Assembly: GCA_964534945.1 (NCBI GenBank)
Contig: CAZHSB010000003.1
Location: 1-64,000, forward strand
Length of the DNA stretch: 64,000 bases
Direction: 5' to 3'
From: CAZHFA01 sp964534945
Lineage (GTDB): Bacteria; Bdellovibrionota_C; UBA2361; CAKMMH01
This document shows positions 61,698 through 64,000 of this stretch, in pieces (position 1 is the first letter of the stretch; every line of letters begins with the position of its first letter). The notes below the pieces were generated by a model that was not told the origin of the DNA, ran no database searches, and worked only from the letters and a program-made list of their open reading frames with translations. The position numbers and the translations under genes are program-made.

Positions 61698-63971
61698 AGG
61701 GGCACCGAAAGAGAACATGGTAACCATGCTACTCTCCCCATCTTCCTTATCCAATGGATATCCAAACTCAAGTCTTAATGGAAATGGCCCCAAAGGAGAA
61801 ACCCATCTAAACCCAAATCCCCAAGCTTCACGTAATTCACCAAAATCCATATCTTCCTTGTCATCAAACGCCTGTCCCATATCATAAAAAACAAGTGTTT
61901 TTAATCCTGCAGATTCAATAAATGGGAAAATGAGTTCAAGATTGTTTACAAATTGCTTTGCTCCTCCATATTCACTTCCATTTTCATCTTTTGGTCCTAA
62001 CGTTCTTGGTTTAAAACCTCTTACTGAATTTATTCCTCCTGGGAAGAATCTTTTAAATAGTGGAAGCTTATCATCATCTCCTAACCCTTCTCCATATCCG
62101 AAATCTGTTCGCCAAGAAAAAATTACATCTCCTCCCCAAAAAGTTTCAAACAATGGATAATAAAACGTATTGGAAGCCTCAAAAATGTAATATTCTTCAT
62201 CCCCTCCAAGTCCTGCATATTCTACGGATACTTTTTGCATTGATCCATTTGATGGATTTAATGAATTATCTAAAGTATTTCTTACCAATTGAGGCTTTAA
62301 TGCGGACGACATTGAATTTCCGCGTTCATCTTTAATAAATTGAGCGGCATCATCATCAATATTAGAAATTTCTACTCTTAACAATTCATATCTTAAAGAG
62401 AAATCAATGTCCTCAAATGCAGACCCAAAAACTTGCTCTAAAGGATAACCTAATGTTAGTGCCCCACCTGCTGTTTCTCTATCAAAATCATCATACTCCC
62501 TATCTGTAGCTAGAAGCTCTCCTCCTAACGACCAATATGAATCGTTTAATCTTCTATCAGTATATGATAAAACTGCATTATTCCTTTCAGATCCTACATC
62601 GATATCTAGCCCTAGATTTCTACCAGTACCAAAAAGATTATTTTCTGAGAAACGCGTATTAAATATGGCACCATCAGATGTAGAATATCCAACACCCACA
62701 GAAAAACTTCCCGTCGAAGATTCCTTTATATTGGTATCAAGATCAACTAATGATGGAGATTCTTTAGAAGGTACAGTCGCAATATTAACCTCACTAAAAT
62801 ATCCAAGTCGTTTTAAAAGCGCCTCACTTCGTTTTACTTTTCTAGAAGAATAATCATCTCCTTCATGTATCACGAATTCCCTTCTTATAACATTATCATA
62901 TGTTTTATCATTACCTCTAATATTAATCTTATTAACAGAAACTTTTCTTCCCTTGTCTACTATAAACATAATATCAACTTGCGACGCTTGTTTATTAACC
63001 TTTGTCCTTGGTTCGACATTAGCAAAAGCATAAGCATAATCTCCCAATATATCACTAATAATAAAGCTTGCCTGCTTTAATTTTTCAGCACTAAAAACAT
63101 CACCTTTTTCGATTTTTATCTTTGATAAAATTTCTCCTTTTTTCTCTTCATAAAAATCAGATCTTATATCTATATTTCCAAAATAAAACTTTGTCCCCTC
63201 ATTAACTTGAAACGAAATATTTATTCCATCATCTCCATCTTTTTCTATGCTTGGTTTGCTAATTATGGCATTTATAAATCCATGATCCATAAAATATTTT
63301 AACGCTAGATCCTTGTCATTCTCTAACATCTCCTGATTTAATCTTCCCGTATTAAAAAGCCACGAACTCCACCATTTATATTTTTTAGTTTGAATTGCAT
63401 CTAAGAGATCATCTTCATCAATCTCATTTAATCCTATAAATTCTACCTTTCTAATTTTATAACTCTCTCCCTCATCAATATTGAAAGTAACATCTATTTG
63501 ATTATTTTCTTGTTCCTGCGTCGTATAGGAAATATCTGCATCATAGTATCCTCTAAATTGATATAAAACTCTTAATTGTCTTGCGGCAGAATCTAAGACA
63601 CTTTTATCAATAAAACGACTCTTGTTATCAAAATCAAGGGCTTCTTTTAAATCACTATCTTCAAGCTTTTCATTCCCCTCTAACAACAATTTTCTTAAAA
63701 CTGGCTTTTCTTGTAATGTAAATTTCAAGATATTTCCCGAAACCAAGCTTACTTGAATATTACTAAAATATGACATCGCATAAAGTTGCTTTACTATCTC
63801 TCCAACCTCATTTTCGTTTATCACTTTCTTAGAAAGTTTTAGCTTCTTTTTTATGGCTTCCGTCGTTATCCTCTGATTGCCTTCAAAAATAGCATCATCT
63901 ATATATAAATTTTCAGCATACAATGACAAAGGTAAAAAAAGCAAAAAACAAAGTAATAAATACTTAAACAT
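61692..63971 (-). CDS. bamA: Outer membrane protein assembly factor BamA
   Basis: The 759-residue protein has a signal peptide (MFKYLLLCFLLFLPLSLYA). Five POTRA-type repeats follow (about 20-420; e.g. KVEFIGLNEIDEDDL, KINIRGNDKTYDNVIRREFVIHEGDDYSSRKV). The 16-stranded barrel starts near VGVGYSTSDG and has the lid motif GINSVRGF near 637. It folds and inserts beta-barrel proteins into the outer membrane. The end FSFGAPL lacks the usual C-terminal aromatic residue, and the stop codon lies in an inverted-repeat arm, so the end may have been altered by an insertion. The ATG is 30 bases from the window edge. Confidence 0.96.
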   Translation of the reverse strand: MFKYLLLCFLLFLPLSLYAENLYIDDAIFEGNQRITTEAIKKKLKLSKKVINENEVGEIVKQLYAMSYFSNIQVSLVSGNILKFTLQEKPVLRKLLLEGNEKLEDSDLKEALDFDNKSRFIDKSVLDSAARQLRVLYQFRGYYDADISYTTQEQENNQIDVTFNIDEGESYKIRKVEFIGLNEIDEDDLLDAIQTKKYKWWSSWLFNTGRLNQEMLENDKDLALKYFMDHGFINAIISKPSIEKDGDDGINISFQVNEGTKFYFGNIDIRSDFYEEKKGEILSKIKIEKGDVFSAEKLKQASFIISDILGDYAYAFANVEPRTKVNKQASQVDIMFIVDKGRKVSVNKINIRGNDKTYDNVIRREFVIHEGDDYSSRKVKRSEALLKRLGYFSEVNIATVPSKESPSLVDLDTNIKESSTGSFSVGVGYSTSDGAIFNTRFSENNLFGTGRNLGLDIDVGSERNNAVLSYTDRRLNDSYWSLGGELLATDREYDDFDRETAGGALTLGYPLEQVFGSAFEDIDFSLRYELLRVEISNIDDDAAQFIKDERGNSMSSALKPQLVRNTLDNSLNPSNGSMQKVSVEYAGLGGDEEYYIFEASNTFYYPLFETFWGGDVIFSWRTDFGYGEGLGDDDKLPLFKRFFPGGINSVRGFKPRTLGPKDENGSEYGGAKQFVNNLELIFPFIESAGLKTLVFYDMGQAFDDKEDMDFGELREAWGFGFRWVSPLGPFPLRLEFGYPLDKEDGESSMVTMFSFGAPL

Positions 63972-64000
63972 AACCTACATCCCTATTTTTATTTTAAATT

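Noticed and set aside
1..64000. CRISPR arrays, prophage genes, rRNA genes or restriction-modification systems
   Set aside because: No regularly spaced repeats, phage structural genes, rRNA or methyltransferase motifs were seen on either strand.

Overview
This is a low-GC (roughly 30-33 % by eye) stretch of a Gram-negative, flagellated bacterial chromosome. The evidence is BamA, several lipoproteins, PBP2/RodA/MreBCD, a flagellar hook operon and envelope-spanning secretion genes. A run of exactly 100 N shows it is a draft or metagenome scaffold. The sequence does not fix the taxon. A deltaproteobacterium-like or Bdellovibrionota-like lineage would fit the sigma-54 flagellar promoter and the FapA gene, but that is inference.

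Layout. 0-4 kb: tRNA-Leu(UAG) and the tig-clpP-clpX proteostasis operon (minus strand). 4.0-6.2 kb: an island of less AT-rich DNA holding a small membrane-protein cassette flanked by a 10-bp direct repeat, a pair of strong hairpins and a secreted serpin. 6.2-12.7 kb: universal stress protein, FliL, a glycosyltransferase and flgD-flgE-fapA-CBS, with a sigma-54-type promoter before flgD. 12.8-20.1 kb: CPBP protease, HD hydrolase, recJ, a GspE/PilB-type ATPase, a calcium-repeat surface protein, a zinc-ribbon protein, a YaeQ homologue and a GT2 glycosyltransferase. 20.2-31 kb: a frameshifted membrane gene, the holA-tmk-holB replication operon, a degenerate ABC-ATPase fused to a membrane segment, the rod-shape operon mreB-mreC-mreD-mrdA-rodA and tRNA-Leu(CAA). 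31-35 kb: two overlapping large membrane proteins.

34.9-49.1 kb holds a type IV secretion system. A coupling-protein gene and a DotM-like partner run leftward. Diverging from them is an operon whose order is a secreted helical protein, VirB3/TraL-like, VirB8/TraE/DotI-like, VirB9/TraK/DotH-like, VirB10/TraB, two lipoproteins (one with a DotD-like N0 fold), the VirB4/TraC ATPase, a third lipoprotein, a single-pass protein, a bacterial PH-domain protein, an SH3b coiled-coil protein and an M23 peptidase. The core order resembles F-type traLEKB-V-C, whereas the DotD-like and DotL/DotM-like parts resemble Dot/Icm. No relaxase, pilin, VirB11 or VirB6 is in view.

49.1-64 kb: an ABC-F protein, a hypothetical protein, a GT-C glycosyltransferase, a tandem-duplicated ThyX, a LysM lipoprotein, a TPR glycosyltransferase, an SPFH pair whose second member looks like a lipoprotein, rpmI-rplT, tRNA-Val(GAC), a hairpin-rich repeat with an assembly gap, nested inverted repeats that run into the bamA stop codon, and bamA.

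The strongest candidates for something undescribed are the pseudo-ATPase next to mreB, the tandem ThyX with complementary degeneration, the mixed-type secretion locus with PH/SH3/M23 genes, the secreted serpin, and the SPFH lipoprotein.
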